NCBI GenBank assembly: GCA_023392535.1
Contig: JAEVYY010000026.1
Coordinates: 1 to 64,000, forward strand
Direction of reading: 5' to 3'
Source of the DNA: Bacillota bacterium
GTDB lineage: Bacteria; Bacillota; Clostridia; Lachnospirales; Lachnospiraceae
DNA length: 64,000 nt
Below are positions 16,827 to 26,214 of the stretch, piece after piece. Under the pieces are notes generated by a model, which saw only the letters and a list, made by a program, of their open reading frames with translations, had not been told where the DNA came from and ran no database searches. Position 1 is the first letter of the stretch. The number at the start of each line of letters is the position of its first letter. The translations under genes were made by a program, and so were the position numbers.

Positions 16827-17042
16827 CTATTCAACATTTTCTTCTATATATTCTAAAATATCTCCAGGTTGACACTGTAAAGCTTTGCAGATGGCATTTA
16901 ATGTTGATAGGCGAACTGCTTTCGCTTTATTGTTTTTTAAAATAGATAAGTTTGCCATAGTAATATCTACTTCCCCTGCTAGTTCCGTCAATCCCATTTT
17001 TCTTTGAGCCATAACTACATCTAGATTAATCATTATTGACAT
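16827..17042 (-). CDS. XRE family helix-turn-helix regulator (YozG-like)
   Basis: The 71-residue protein is a single helix-turn-helix domain (MGLTELAGEVDITMANLSILKN as the recognition region), ending with the typical KALQCQPGDILEYI. Proteins of this kind are usually paired with DUF2975 membrane proteins, as here, with a 10-bp gap. It is likely a repressor of the group. The ATG at 17042 has AGGAGG 6 nt upstream. Confidence 0.88.
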   Translation of the reverse strand: MSIMINLDVVMAQRKMGLTELAGEVDITMANLSILKNNKAKAVRLSTLNAICKALQCQPGDILEYIEENVE

Positions 17043-17052
17043 TATGTGCCTC

Positions 17053-17499
17053 CTATATAGTCAGATCATTTTCAAGTTTGTAAGATACTGCTTTATCAAA
17101 GACCCTCGATAGAACTTTACTGAAAAGACCACCTATGATAAATACTAAAATTATAATAAATACTGCAGGAGTAAAATATAATAAAATACGAAAACAAGTA
17201 ATTGCTGCAATTGCAAAGCTATAAGTCCCCATTCTTTTCAGACTTACTACATTTTCCAGTACAAAGCAATCATCCTTTAAGACGGAACAAAACATCCTTC
17301 TCAATTCCAGTATAATCAATACCGCAAATACTCCTGACAAGAAAAATAGGATACATAACTCCACGTAATTATCTGCAAAGTAAGAATTATAACGTCCATA
17401 AAATTTAATACTGATTGGCAAGCTTAAACAAACAAGTATACCCGAATAATACATAAAATCTAATAGTAATTTAGTAAAAATAGTTATTTTGTCTTTCAT
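17053..17499 (-). CDS. DUF2975 family membrane protein
   Basis: The 148-residue protein has four predicted membrane helices (around residues 12-30, 42-62, 85-105 and 110-130) and the size of the DUF2975 family (Bacillus YoaS-like). Its function is unknown. It is the first gene of a set with the XRE regulator, the DUF4173-like protein and the nuclease-fold candidate; a promoter lies just upstream. Confidence 0.8.
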   Translation of the reverse strand: MKDKITIFTKLLLDFMYYSGILVCLSLPISIKFYGRYNSYFADNYVELCILFFLSGVFAVLIILELRRMFCSVLKDDCFVLENVVSLKRMGTYSFAIAAITCFRILLYFTPAVFIIILVFIIGGLFSKVLSRVFDKAVSYKLENDLTI

Positions 17500-17533
17500 C
17501 TGATATTCTCCCTTACTATCCTTATATTTTTAT

Positions 17534-17562
17534 ACTATATCATATTAATTTCTGTTATTCAA
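17534..17562 (-). promoter_or_regulatory. Promoter of the DUF2975-XRE-DUF4173 group
   Basis: Minus-strand TTGAAT (17557-17562), 17-nt spacer, TATAGT (17534-17539), about 35 nt upstream of the DUF2975 start. Confidence 0.65.
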
Positions 17563-17600
17563 TATGTTTTTATTGTTTTACGATAAATATATATTTTTTT

Positions 17601-18671
17601 TTAATGCGAATGTAAGTAAATGTGAAATTGACTCCCTTGATTACAATTACTGTCAACTGAAACTTTTCCTTTATGCGCTTCTATGATACTTTTTACAATA
17701 TCCAATCCTTGTCCTTGACTGAATACCTCCTTACTATCACAAAATTTTTCAATTACTTTCTCGTTCAGTCCCAAGCCATTATCACAAAAATCTATGCAAA
17801 CCATTTCATCTTGTGGATTATGAACTCTGACACTAATTTGTGTATGTATTGGATTATGATAAATAGCATTAATTAATAAATTTTGAAATGCGCGGCGCAA
17901 CAACTTTTTGTCAGCTGTTATTAATGAGCTATCTACTGAAGTTTGAAAGTCAAAATTGTAATTTTCGGTATTAGGCATATTCGTAATATCAGCAATTAAC
18001 TCTTGCAAAAATGGAATAAGGTCAAAAGTTTCCTCCACTAATGGAATTTTGGCTTTCGTATTTTCTAAATGCAAAGATAGACGTAAATCACCTATTAAGT
18101 CTTCTATATATTTACCCTTTGTATATATCTCATTGGAGAATGTTTTTATTTCTTCTTGGCTCCAATCATAGTTCGTATTTGTGAGAAGTGCAGAATATCC
18201 AACGACATAAGAAAGGGGCGTTTTTAAGTCGTGAGAGATACCGCGTATCCAATTCACCTTTGCCTCCTCTAGCTTATTCCTTTTTTTCTCAGCCTGCTCT
18301 AACATAAGTGCAAGATTATACAAATCAGTGATAACTTCCCGATAAAGTGTATATCTTTTTTTCAATTTTCCCTTTTGATTGTAAAGTCTGTCATCTGCTT
18401 CCGACAAGTCATAATTTCCCTCGGATAACCGAGTAATTAGAGACATCATAAATAACATAGGGTTTACAAAGAAAAACCCTAGAAATACACCCCCGCTGAT
18501 AAAAGGAAGAAAAAACACGATAAAGAACGAAACTAAATCATCACCGCTGTTATCAAGTCCCAAAACAGGAAAGACATATTCCAGTAGCAGGCCAATAAAT
18601 AATCCCATATAAACAATGAAACCTAACAATCCACCTATAAAAAAACAACTAAACCGAAGTCTTAATTTCAT
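17601..18671 (-). CDS. Membrane sensor histidine kinase
   Basis: The 356-residue kinase has two N-terminal membrane helices (about residues 10-32 and 45-75) with a short loop of about a dozen residues between them, then a linker, H-box SHDLKTPLSYVVGY (phospho-acceptor His), N-box NLLINAIYHNP and G-boxes DFCDNGLGLN and GQGLDIVKS. The very short outer loop suggests it senses within the membrane or through a partner. It overlaps the response regulator by 4 bp (ATGA). The neighbouring divergent ABC genes are the probable target. Confidence 0.92.
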   Translation of the reverse strand: MKLRLRFSCFFIGGLLGFIVYMGLFIGLLLEYVFPVLGLDNSGDDLVSFFIVFFLPFISGGVFLGFFFVNPMLFMMSLITRLSEGNYDLSEADDRLYNQKGKLKKRYTLYREVITDLYNLALMLEQAEKKRNKLEEAKVNWIRGISHDLKTPLSYVVGYSALLTNTNYDWSQEEIKTFSNEIYTKGKYIEDLIGDLRLSLHLENTKAKIPLVEETFDLIPFLQELIADITNMPNTENYNFDFQTSVDSSLITADKKLLRRAFQNLLINAIYHNPIHTQISVRVHNPQDEMVCIDFCDNGLGLNEKVIEKFCDSKEVFSQGQGLDIVKSIIEAHKGKVSVDSNCNQGSQFHIYLHSH

Positions 18672-19387
18672 ATGTTTTTCTCCTCTTTAAGAGGTACAAA
18701 TTTATATCCTATCCCTCGTAAAGTCACAATCATATCGGCGTAATCTTCACCTAATTTCTTCCGTAGTTTTGATATATGCATTGTAACAGTTTTTTCTTCG
18801 CCAAAGCCGGGAGATCCCCATACCGCCTCATATAACTGTGCGGAGGTAAATACTCTATTAGGATTTTTACAAAAATAGCATAGCAAATCAAATTCCTTTG
18901 CCGTGCAGTCTACCAACTTGTCGTTCACAGTCAGCATTGCCTCAGAAAGATTAAGGTTGAAATTTCCAAAACTAAATAGTTGCGATTCCTGTCTTGAGGC
19001 CTGTGACAAGGCATATTGCTGACGGCGCAGTATTGTCTTTACTCTGGCAACCACCTCCAGTGGGTTAAAGGGCTTAGTAATGTAATCATCTCCCCCAATT
19101 GCAAGACCCGTAAGCTTATTATAATCGCTGTCACACGCAGACAAAAAAATAATTGGTGTATATGTGATTTTTCTAATTTTTGTGCATAAATCAAAACCAG
19201 AAAAATCTGGAAGCATGACATCTAAAATAATTAAGTCATACTTGTTTTCTTTAATTAAATTCATTGCATGTGTCGCTGTTTTTGCACATGCAATATTTTT
19301 ATACCGCTCTCTTTGAAGCGTTATTTTTAACATCTTCAAAAGTCCCGGTTCATCATCAATCAACAAGATTTTTTCAGCATTATACAA
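18668..19387 (-). CDS. OmpR/PhoB family response regulator
   Basis: The 239-residue regulator has a receiver domain (LIDDEPG acidic pocket, phospho-acceptor Asp56, and Lys in DYITKPF) and a C-terminal winged helix ending with GYKFVPL. It begins with TTG at 19387, which has GGAGG 7 nt upstream; no ATG fits. It is coupled to the histidine kinase. It lies divergent to the ABC-transporter genes, across a 159-bp gap with repeated GTT(T)(T)AC elements that could be its binding sites. Confidence 0.92.
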   Translation of the reverse strand: MYNAEKILLIDDEPGLLKMLKITLQRERYKNIACAKTATHAMNLIKENKYDLIILDVMLPDFSGFDLCTKIRKITYTPIIFLSACDSDYNKLTGLAIGGDDYITKPFNPLEVVARVKTILRRQQYALSQASRQESQLFSFGNFNLNLSEAMLTVNDKLVDCTAKEFDLLCYFCKNPNRVFTSAQLYEAVWGSPGFGEEKTVTMHISKLRKKLGEDYADMIVTLRGIGYKFVPLKEEKNI

Positions 19388-19482
19388 GATATATCCTCCA
19401 AACTATTTGGTAATATCTTTTTATCATAGCATACGCGCTTATATGCAACAATAATGCGGTGAAAATTTTAGCTTCCGTTGGT

Positions 19483-19520
19483 GTTACGTTTACTTTAATT
19501 TGGTTTTACCACTGTATAAT
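19483..19520 (+). promoter_or_regulatory. Promoter region of the ABC-DUF4097 operon with GTTAC-type repeats
   Basis: A perfect TATAAT (19515-19520) lacks a good -35 box at normal spacing. Upstream lie GTTAC (19483-19487), GTTTAC (19488-19493) and GTTTTAC (19503-19509). A weak -35 plus repeats fits activation by the divergent response regulator. Confidence 0.45.
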
Positions 19521-19546
19521 TAGAAGTAGAAAGTCAGGAGGTGCTT

Positions 19547-20419
19547 ATGGAAATAAAGCTCGAACACATCTCAAAATATTATGGTTCAAAGAGAGCGATA
19601 CAAGATGTAACATTCACAATCAGTAATGGTGTAACCGGTCTTCTCGGCCAAAACGGGGCAGGGAAAACCACTCTTATGCGTATGTTGGCAACGGTTGAGG
19701 TGCCAACAAAAGGGACAATTCACTTCAACGGAAAAGACATTGTAAATTCTCCAAATGAGCTTAGACGCACTCTCGGATATCTGCCGCAAGATTTTGGTAT
19801 TTATCCAAATTTGAACGCCGTGGAATTTTTGGAATATATAGCGACCTTAAAAGGTCTCTCCATAAAGTCAGCAAAAAAGCGGATTATGGAGCTATTAGAT
19901 ATTTTTCATTTGACAGAGGTATGTAAGCATCCGCTTGGCGGTTTTTCAGGTGGTATGAAACAGCGTATCGGTATCGCACAAGCCTTGCTAAATAATCCGA
20001 CGGTATTGATTGTGGATGAACCGACCGTGGGGCTAGACCCAGAAGAAAGAATACAGTTTCGCAATGTACTGTCCTCTCTATCCGAGGAACGTATCATAAT
20101 ACTATCCACACATATTGTCACAGATATCGAATTGATTGCGCCTCAAATTGCACTACTCTCTAATGGGGAACTGATTGCACACGTGGAGCCGGAAAAATTG
20201 TTGCGCGAGGTAGACGGAAAGGTATGGACACATGTTGTGCCAATCGCTAAAATATCGGAGCTACAAGGTAAATACCTTATCAGTAACTCTATTCAGCGCA
20301 GCGATGGGGTACATCTTCGCATTATTTCAGAAAAACAGCCAAGTCTAGACGCTAACAGTGTTGCTCCTTCACTTGAGGACGCATATCTGTATGCCACCAA
20401 AAAGGAAGTGATAATATGA
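19547..20419 (+). CDS. ABC transporter ATP-binding protein
   Basis: The 290-residue ATPase has Walker A GQNGAGKTT, signature FSGGMKQRIGIAQALL and Walker B VLIVDEPTVGLDPEE with H-loop STHIV. A C-terminal extension of about 80 residues follows. The ATG at 19547 has AGGAGG 6 nt upstream; the GTG at 19541 is inside that site. It partners the permease that follows (4-bp overlap), and the operon is likely controlled by the divergent two-component system. The direction of transport is not certain; the family includes exporters and antimicrobial-peptide resistance systems. Confidence 0.92.
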   Translation: MEIKLEHISKYYGSKRAIQDVTFTISNGVTGLLGQNGAGKTTLMRMLATVEVPTKGTIHFNGKDIVNSPNELRRTLGYLPQDFGIYPNLNAVEFLEYIATLKGLSIKSAKKRIMELLDIFHLTEVCKHPLGGFSGGMKQRIGIAQALLNNPTVLIVDEPTVGLDPEERIQFRNVLSSLSEERIIILSTHIVTDIELIAPQIALLSNGELIAHVEPEKLLREVDGKVWTHVVPIAKISELQGKYLISNSIQRSDGVHLRIISEKQPSLDANSVAPSLEDAYLYATKKEVII

Positions 20420-21984
20420 AAGCATACTTTTATTTCATTAAATTCAATCTGCTTAGGCAAATAAGGAGTTATAAATTTTTACTTATCCTTTCACTTGGAA
20501 TTTTTTTAGGGTTTCTTTGTGTGCCTGCAGAGACAGCGGGCTATGAGGTAATTTATCTTTGTGGAGTACGCGGAATATATAACAGTGCGTGGTTAGGCGG
20601 GATAGGAGCAATTTTACCTGCAATTATATTGTGGCTTCCAGGATTTTATCTGCTTAGAAGTCAAATATCAGAAGATAAGCGCCTTAAAATGGGAAACATC
20701 ATTGCGTCTACACGGATCAGCAAACTTGGTTATATTATGGGGAAAGCCTTTTCTAATTTCATTGTTCTTGCAACGCTGGTATTGATATTTTTAATTGCTC
20801 TCATTGGTATGCAGCTTGTCCGTCATGAAAATCTGCAAATCAGTCTATTGCAGTTTGTTCAGCCATTTTTATTTCTGACAGTGCCTTATTTGTTTGTTCT
20901 AGCGGCTTTAACTGTGCTATTTGATGTATTTCCAGGCATAAAGGGGGTGTTTGGAAACATTTTAATTTTTGGTATTTGGATATCGCTTCTTTCAGCATCT
21001 ACACTAGTACAAGACCGTAAATACGATTTATTTGGGATAGGAACCATGCTTAAAAAAATGCTTCAAGACGCACAAACATTTTATCCAGAAATTCATTCGA
21101 ATGTTGGTGGTTTAGGTTTTAATATGAAAGAAGGTATCTCATCTACTTTTACATGGGAAGGTATGATGTGGAGTGCAGAATTTTTGGGCTCTCGTTTAGC
21201 ATGGATAGGCATTGCCTTACTTATCATTTTTCTATCTGCACTTCTGTTTGATCGATTTATAGAGACAGAACGCGCTCCGAGAAAGAATACTATCAAACAT
21301 TATAAAGGAAAATTATCACTTTCGGGTATTGAAAAGAATTCTACGCTATCGCCCGTGACCACAAAAAAAATAAGCCTTCTCAAAGTGTCAAAAAGCGAAT
21401 TGAAAATTATGCTATCTGGTTGTTCTTTTCGGTGGCGTCTGGCAATTTTAACTAGTATTTTTATAAGTCCAATTATTTCTCTAGGAAGCGTCTACAATTA
21501 CATTTCTCTCATAATGCTATTACCAATTTCCATATGGTCACAAATGGGGTGTAGAGAAAAATATTATTTTACATCGGATTTAGTAAAATCCAGTTGCCCA
21601 CTACTTTATAAGCGTATGGCTGAATGGTTAGCAGGATTTGTACTTACTGTACTGGTCTCCTCTGGCGTATTAATTCGTTTTGCACTTCTGGGAGAATGGG
21701 AACATTTAGCTGCTTGGTCTATCGGTATTCTTTTTATTCCCACCTTAGCCTTGCTATTTGGTTTTATGAGTGGCAACCGTAAATTGTTTGAAGCAGTTTA
21801 TATAGCTTGGTTCTATTTTGGCCCGATCAATGGCGTACCATTTCTTGATTTTTTGGGAATAAGACATAGAAATATGGGCCTTTATTCCATTCTTACTTGT
21901 GCTTTGATGGTATTTACATATTTCCTTATTTGGTATAACGAAAACCATATTGAACTTTATCATAAAAAGAGGTCACGAATATGA
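20416..21984 (+). CDS. ABC-2 type transporter permease
   Basis: The 522-residue membrane protein has two similar-looking halves, each with about six helices, and a hydrophilic middle (around residues 285-330). No recognised substrate motif is visible. It begins inside the last codons of the ATPase gene (ATGA overlap), which indicates translational coupling to its motor. Similar ATPase-permease-DUF4097 sets occur next to two-component systems in Firmicutes. It is transcribed against replication. Confidence 0.85.
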   Translation: MKAYFYFIKFNLLRQIRSYKFLLILSLGIFLGFLCVPAETAGYEVIYLCGVRGIYNSAWLGGIGAILPAIILWLPGFYLLRSQISEDKRLKMGNIIASTRISKLGYIMGKAFSNFIVLATLVLIFLIALIGMQLVRHENLQISLLQFVQPFLFLTVPYLFVLAALTVLFDVFPGIKGVFGNILIFGIWISLLSASTLVQDRKYDLFGIGTMLKKMLQDAQTFYPEIHSNVGGLGFNMKEGISSTFTWEGMMWSAEFLGSRLAWIGIALLIIFLSALLFDRFIETERAPRKNTIKHYKGKLSLSGIEKNSTLSPVTTKKISLLKVSKSELKIMLSGCSFRWRLAILTSIFISPIISLGSVYNYISLIMLLPISIWSQMGCREKYYFTSDLVKSSCPLLYKRMAEWLAGFVLTVLVSSGVLIRFALLGEWEHLAAWSIGILFIPTLALLFGFMSGNRKLFEAVYIAWFYFGPINGVPFLDFLGIRHRNMGLYSILTCALMVFTYFLIWYNENHIELYHKKRSRI

Positions 21985-22595
21985 AAAAGAAAATAAAACA
22001 AACACTATTATGTATTGCTCTATTTATTGCTTTTCTAGCCGGATGCGGTAAAAATTCCGATAAGGAAAGAACAGAGACTTATCCCTCAACAGAAGTGAAA
22101 AAATTAGAAGTCAAGACAAATGCCAATGATGTCATTCTCTGTACAGCGGAAAATGATGACTTGACATTATTATTAAAGGGGGGTGACAGTGAATTGGCTT
22201 CATTAGACGATGGCTTGCTGACTGTTGATTTACACAAAACCTTTGCAGGGGTAACGATGAAAAAATTGGAAGCTTTGTATATTAATATTCCAAAAAACGG
22301 TCTTTTAACAATAAATATTGAGTCTGACGCTGGCAACATTACAATTAACGACGTAAATGTTACGGATTTATCAGTAAAGACAGAAGTAGGCAATATTACG
22401 GTTGCCAAATTGACAGGTAAGGTCAATGCGGTATCCCGTGTGGGGAGTATTGAAACGGACTTGCCAATCGCTTCAGAAATTATGACAGGAAAAGATGGAC
22501 TGGGCAACACTCTTAAAGGTAATCTGAACGAGGAGGATAAAAAATCTTTTACTACCGAATTTTATACAAACACTGGTAAAATCACATTAAAGTAA
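21981..22595 (+). CDS. DUF4097 family lipoprotein
   Basis: The 204-residue protein has a lipoprotein signal (LAGC, Cys22) and then repeating short beta strands (for example GNITINDVNVTDLSVKTEVGN and GNITVAKL) forming the DUF4097 putative adhesin-like solenoid. It overlaps the permease by 4 bp. It probably sits on the outer membrane face beside the transporter; it could be a sensor or accessory of the transport system. Function is not known. Confidence 0.85.
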   Translation: MKKKIKQTLLCIALFIAFLAGCGKNSDKERTETYPSTEVKKLEVKTNANDVILCTAENDDLTLLLKGGDSELASLDDGLLTVDLHKTFAGVTMKKLEALYINIPKNGLLTINIESDAGNITINDVNVTDLSVKTEVGNITVAKLTGKVNAVSRVGSIETDLPIASEIMTGKDGLGNTLKGNLNEEDKKSFTTEFYTNTGKITLK

Positions 22596-22620
22596 ATCGT
22601 TATTTTAGTGAAAAATTATA

Positions 22621-23436
22621 CTATAATATAAATTTATCTATAACATGAGCAATTCCATCTTCATTGTTTGATTTTGTAATATAATCAGCTGCTTCCTTTA
22701 TTGCTGGTTGTGCATTTTCCATTGCCACACCAAGTCCTGCATACTGAATCATCGTCATATCATTAAATCCATCACCACAACAAATTGCATTTTCTCTAGT
22801 CAGACCAACACTTGCTAACATTTTGTCTAGAGAAGTTGCCTTATCTATATTGAGAGGCATAATTTCTATAAAAAATGGCTCTGATCGATAAATACTTAAT
22901 ATGCCCTTAAATGCTTCCTGCAGTTTTTTTTCATATCGAATTGCTAGTTCGGGATCAGCTGTTAACAAACATTTATTAATATCAAAATTTTGATATTCTT
23001 CAAAGTCATCTACCAACTTCATAGGAAGATCATTGATTTTGGATTCCAATTCCAGGTATTGATCAATTCTTCTTCCAGATATAATACAGTCTTCCACATA
23101 TGTAATAACTCCACAATCATATTCTTGCGCAAATTGATAGATCTCTGGAACAACGTTAGATGGTAATGTCTGTTGGAAAATAATCTCTTTTGTCTTACAA
23201 TTTGTAATTTTAGCACCATTATAAGATAATAGATAACCACCAAACTTCTCAAGCTCCAGCTCTTTGGCATATCGTTTCATGCCAGATGTCGGCCTCCCTG
23301 AAGCTAAAATTACAATATGACCTCTTTCCTGTATATTAATAATACCTTGCCTTGTAGCCTCTGTAATCTTTTTATCTGAATTGGTTAATGTCCCATCTAT
23401 GTCTAAAACAAGTACTTTTTGTATCTCTTTATTCAT
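22621..23436 (-). CDS. Cof-type HAD family hydrolase
   Basis: The 271-residue protein has HAD motif I LDIDGTLTNS, motif II LASGRPTS and motif IV GDGFNDMTM with a C2-type cap between residues about 85 and 190. These enzymes dephosphorylate sugar phosphates or phosphorylated cofactors such as FMN or PLP; the substrate is not predictable. It is downstream of mntP in the same direction with a 27-bp gap and convergent with the DUF4097 gene. Confidence 0.88.
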   Translation of the reverse strand: MNKEIQKVLVLDIDGTLTNSDKKITEATRQGIINIQERGHIVILASGRPTSGMKRYAKELELEKFGGYLLSYNGAKITNCKTKEIIFQQTLPSNVVPEIYQFAQEYDCGVITYVEDCIISGRRIDQYLELESKINDLPMKLVDDFEEYQNFDINKCLLTADPELAIRYEKKLQEAFKGILSIYRSEPFFIEIMPLNIDKATSLDKMLASVGLTRENAICCGDGFNDMTMIQYAGLGVAMENAQPAIKEAADYITKSNNEDGIAHVIDKFIL

Positions 23437-23463
23437 AATTTTACTCTTTCTCTTTAATAGTAT

Positions 23464-24024
23464 CTATAATACGCCCAAATGCTGTATCAAAATCTTAACT
23501 CCCATAAGAATTAATATAATACCTCCAGCAAGTTCGGATTTTGATTTATATTTTGCTCCAAATACATTCCCTATCTTTATTCCTAAAACTGATATTGTAA
23601 AAGTGGTACTACCAATTAAGGATATAGCAGGAATAATAGAAACACTTAAAAATGCAAAGGTAACACCTACTGCCAAAGCGTCTACACTGGTTGCAAGTGC
23701 GAGTAATAGCATTGTTCGCACATCAAACAAAGGGCAAGCCTCTTCTTTTGAATTGGTCAACGCCTCTTTTATCATATTTATACCTATTAAAGATAAAAGA
23801 ATAAATGCGACCCAGTGATCAATATCCTGAATCATTCCTTTAAATTGAATCCCTAAAAGATAGCCGATCAGTGGCATCCCAGCTTGAAAAAAACCAAAAT
23901 AGAAACCTACAATTACTGCATTCTTCCAGTTCATTTTTTTCATAGATAACCCTTTGCAAATAGAAACAGCAAACGCATCCATTGATAAGCCAATTGCAAT
24001 AATCAGTAATTCCCATAAATTCAT
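23464..24024 (-). CDS. mntP: Manganese efflux pump MntP
   Basis: The 186-residue protein has six membrane helices and the paired motifs LSMDAFAVSICKGL and TSVDALAVGVTFA, in which the aspartates are needed for Mn(II) export in MntP. It expels excess manganese. The start has AGGAG. Its promoter is visible 45 nt upstream; there is no room for the yybP-ykoY riboswitch that controls this gene in some bacteria. Confidence 0.9.
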   Translation of the reverse strand: MNLWELLIIAIGLSMDAFAVSICKGLSMKKMNWKNAVIVGFYFGFFQAGMPLIGYLLGIQFKGMIQDIDHWVAFILLSLIGINMIKEALTNSKEEACPLFDVRTMLLLALATSVDALAVGVTFAFLSVSIIPAISLIGSTTFTISVLGIKIGNVFGAKYKSKSELAGGIILILMGVKILIQHLGVL

Positions 24025-24066
24025 ATTCTTTTCTCCTGCCTTAATTAATGGTAAATAATCTTAATA

Positions 24067-24096
24067 AGTATACCCAGTCTCTGAATCAAAAGTCAA
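24067..24096 (-). promoter_or_regulatory. Promoter of mntP
   Basis: Minus-strand TTGACT (24091-24096), 18-nt spacer, TATACT (24067-24072). It lies between the antiporter operon end and mntP. Confidence 0.65.
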
Positions 24097-24112
24097 ATAA
24101 AAAAGTTCTCTA

Positions 24113-26200
24113 TTATTTTAAAAACAGTAGATAAATTAATGTTGTACAAAGTCCCAGACAAAACATAAACAAGCCAAAAGATAAACTTCTTTCTATTATC
24201 ATTATATTTTCTCTTATTTCTTCTCTTTTGACTGCTAACATATGTATATAAGATTTATTTCCTGTTCTTTGATTTCCTTTATGAAAAATGGAATAACAAC
24301 AATTTAAAATCTTACCTATCGCATGTGTTAATTTAGTGCCTTCAGGTAATTCATGTGGTATTTTTCTATCTTTATAAACGGTTTTCCTAAGTATAACCAC
24401 GATCCAATCAGTCAGGCTGTCTAAAATTCTACATATAACCCCACATAAAAAAGGTAATATTTTTAATAGAACTGGTCTATATATAAGTTCTTCTAAGTCG
24501 AGCCATTTTGGCCACATATCTCTATAAACTAATTCTCCATTTTCATTCTTTCTCATAAGAAAAGTACGAACTATAATAATATAAACAATCACACCAATTA
24601 AAATAGTGACAATACCACCTTTTAAATTGGCAATACTAAAGTAATTTATAATGTTACTGCTTTCTTTTAAATGCATAAATCCTTGACCAATATCTGCTAA
24701 ACGATTCGTAAGATTTGTAAAGCATCCTAAAACAAGAAGTAGTATTGCACTACCTAATAGGGCTACAGCACTTTGGATATTCATATATGTCCCGGAGAAA
24801 CTTTCAAATCTTTTTTGTTCTTCCTTACTATTATTCTTTTCTATAAAGACTGCCATATATAGCTTTGTCATGTAAGCAACCGTAAGAGCGCCACTTATTA
24901 TAAAAATCCATTCAATGCCTTTAAAAAACGTACTCATAGATACCATATTATTTATTTTTAATTCCGTAATGTATTCTATTATACTCTCATGTATTAAAGT
25001 TTTACTAACATATCCATTCCATAAAGGAATACCACTGATACTAAGAGCTCCCATTAAAAAGATAAAATTTAATAATGGTTTTTTACGACCAAAACCTCTG
25101 ATATCATTTAAATTTAATTTATGAATATTCATAGCTATCACACCTGCTGCCAAAAATAATACTAGTTTAATCAGTGAGTGATTTACCATATGAAGAAAAG
25201 AACCTCGGACTGCCAATATATTTTTATTTCCCAATAAACACTGCATACCGATACCTACTAAAATAAATCCTATTTGAGACATCGATGAACAGGCAAGTAC
25301 TCTTTTTAAATCAATGGAAAAAATTGCTAGTAAAGCTCCACCAAACATCGTGAACATACCAAGAATAAGTATGAAATAACCCCAATTTTTATTATATAGA
25401 AATACGTTACAACTTACGATCAGTATTCCAAATATACCTGTCTTTGTCAAAATACCAGAAAGTAATGCACTTGCAGGAGCTGGTGCCACCGGATGTGCCT
25501 TAGGTAACCAGATATGTAATGGAAATGCACCTGCTTTGGCACTAAATCCAAAGAATAAACAGAATCCAGCCACTAAAAGACGCCTTTTATCTGGATATGC
25601 TTCACACGCTTCTAATAGCTTTCCTATTTCCAAAGTACCAATCGCATCATAAAGTAAGAAAATCCCCATCAGCATAACCAATCCACCAATGATAGCAATT
25701 GCTAAATAAGTCTCCGCTGCACGAAGGGATTCTTTTTTCTCATCGTGAGCTACCCATGCATAGGAGGTTAATGACATCATTTCAAAAAATAGAAAGGTAG
25801 TATATAAGTCTGCTGATAAAAAAACGCCTATCGTTGCACCCAATGTCAATAAATGAAATAAATAATACCTATTTCTTTTGCGATAACTCTGAAAATACTC
25901 TTTCGAAAAAATAGTTGTTATCATCCACATAAATGCAGTAATAGAACCATATAAAACACGAAATCCATCTAAAGATAAATGTAATCCTCTGCCACAAAAA
26001 TCATTCCAAATAAAATCTGATATCTCAAATCCATTTATAGTTGTTATGAATAATGCTACAAAACATAGAAATTCCAGAACCGTTATAGAAATAACAAAAT
26101 AATCTCTGGCAGATTTATATTTTCTACCAATCAGATAGGACATTAAGGCACCTATGATCGGAATAAGAACTAAATATAACAATGTAATATCTCCATCCAT
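24113..26200 (-). CDS. Mrp/Mbh-type antiporter subunit, NuoL-like, 695 aa
   Basis: The last gene of the ten-gene antiporter operon. It has about 14 core membrane helices of the proton-translocating family, with the conserved Glu (FFEMMSL), the helix-7 Lys in GFSAKAGAFPLHIWLPKAHPVAPAPA and another Lys (GILTKTG). The last 200 residues hold further spans and charged cytoplasmic stretches, unlike its three shorter paralogues. The ATG at 26200 has AGGAGGGGG; the longer frame from 26326 was rejected. It is the largest of the four antiporter-type subunits here and most like NuoL/HyfB/MrpA N-terminal domains. Confidence 0.88.
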   Translation of the reverse strand: MDGDITLLYLVLIPIIGALMSYLIGRKYKSARDYFVISITVLEFLCFVALFITTINGFEISDFIWNDFCGRGLHLSLDGFRVLYGSITAFMWMITTIFSKEYFQSYRKRNRYYLFHLLTLGATIGVFLSADLYTTFLFFEMMSLTSYAWVAHDEKKESLRAAETYLAIAIIGGLVMLMGIFLLYDAIGTLEIGKLLEACEAYPDKRRLLVAGFCLFFGFSAKAGAFPLHIWLPKAHPVAPAPASALLSGILTKTGIFGILIVSCNVFLYNKNWGYFILILGMFTMFGGALLAIFSIDLKRVLACSSMSQIGFILVGIGMQCLLGNKNILAVRGSFLHMVNHSLIKLVLFLAAGVIAMNIHKLNLNDIRGFGRKKPLLNFIFLMGALSISGIPLWNGYVSKTLIHESIIEYITELKINNMVSMSTFFKGIEWIFIISGALTVAYMTKLYMAVFIEKNNSKEEQKRFESFSGTYMNIQSAVALLGSAILLLVLGCFTNLTNRLADIGQGFMHLKESSNIINYFSIANLKGGIVTILIGVIVYIIIVRTFLMRKNENGELVYRDMWPKWLDLEELIYRPVLLKILPFLCGVICRILDSLTDWIVVILRKTVYKDRKIPHELPEGTKLTHAIGKILNCCYSIFHKGNQRTGNKSYIHMLAVKREEIRENIMIIERSLSFGLFMFCLGLCTTLIYLLFLK

Positions 26201-26214
26201 GTAATTACCCCCTC

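Noticed and set aside
23464..24112. yybP-ykoY manganese riboswitch before mntP
   Set aside because: The promoter lies only about 45 nt upstream of the start, leaving no room for the aptamer.
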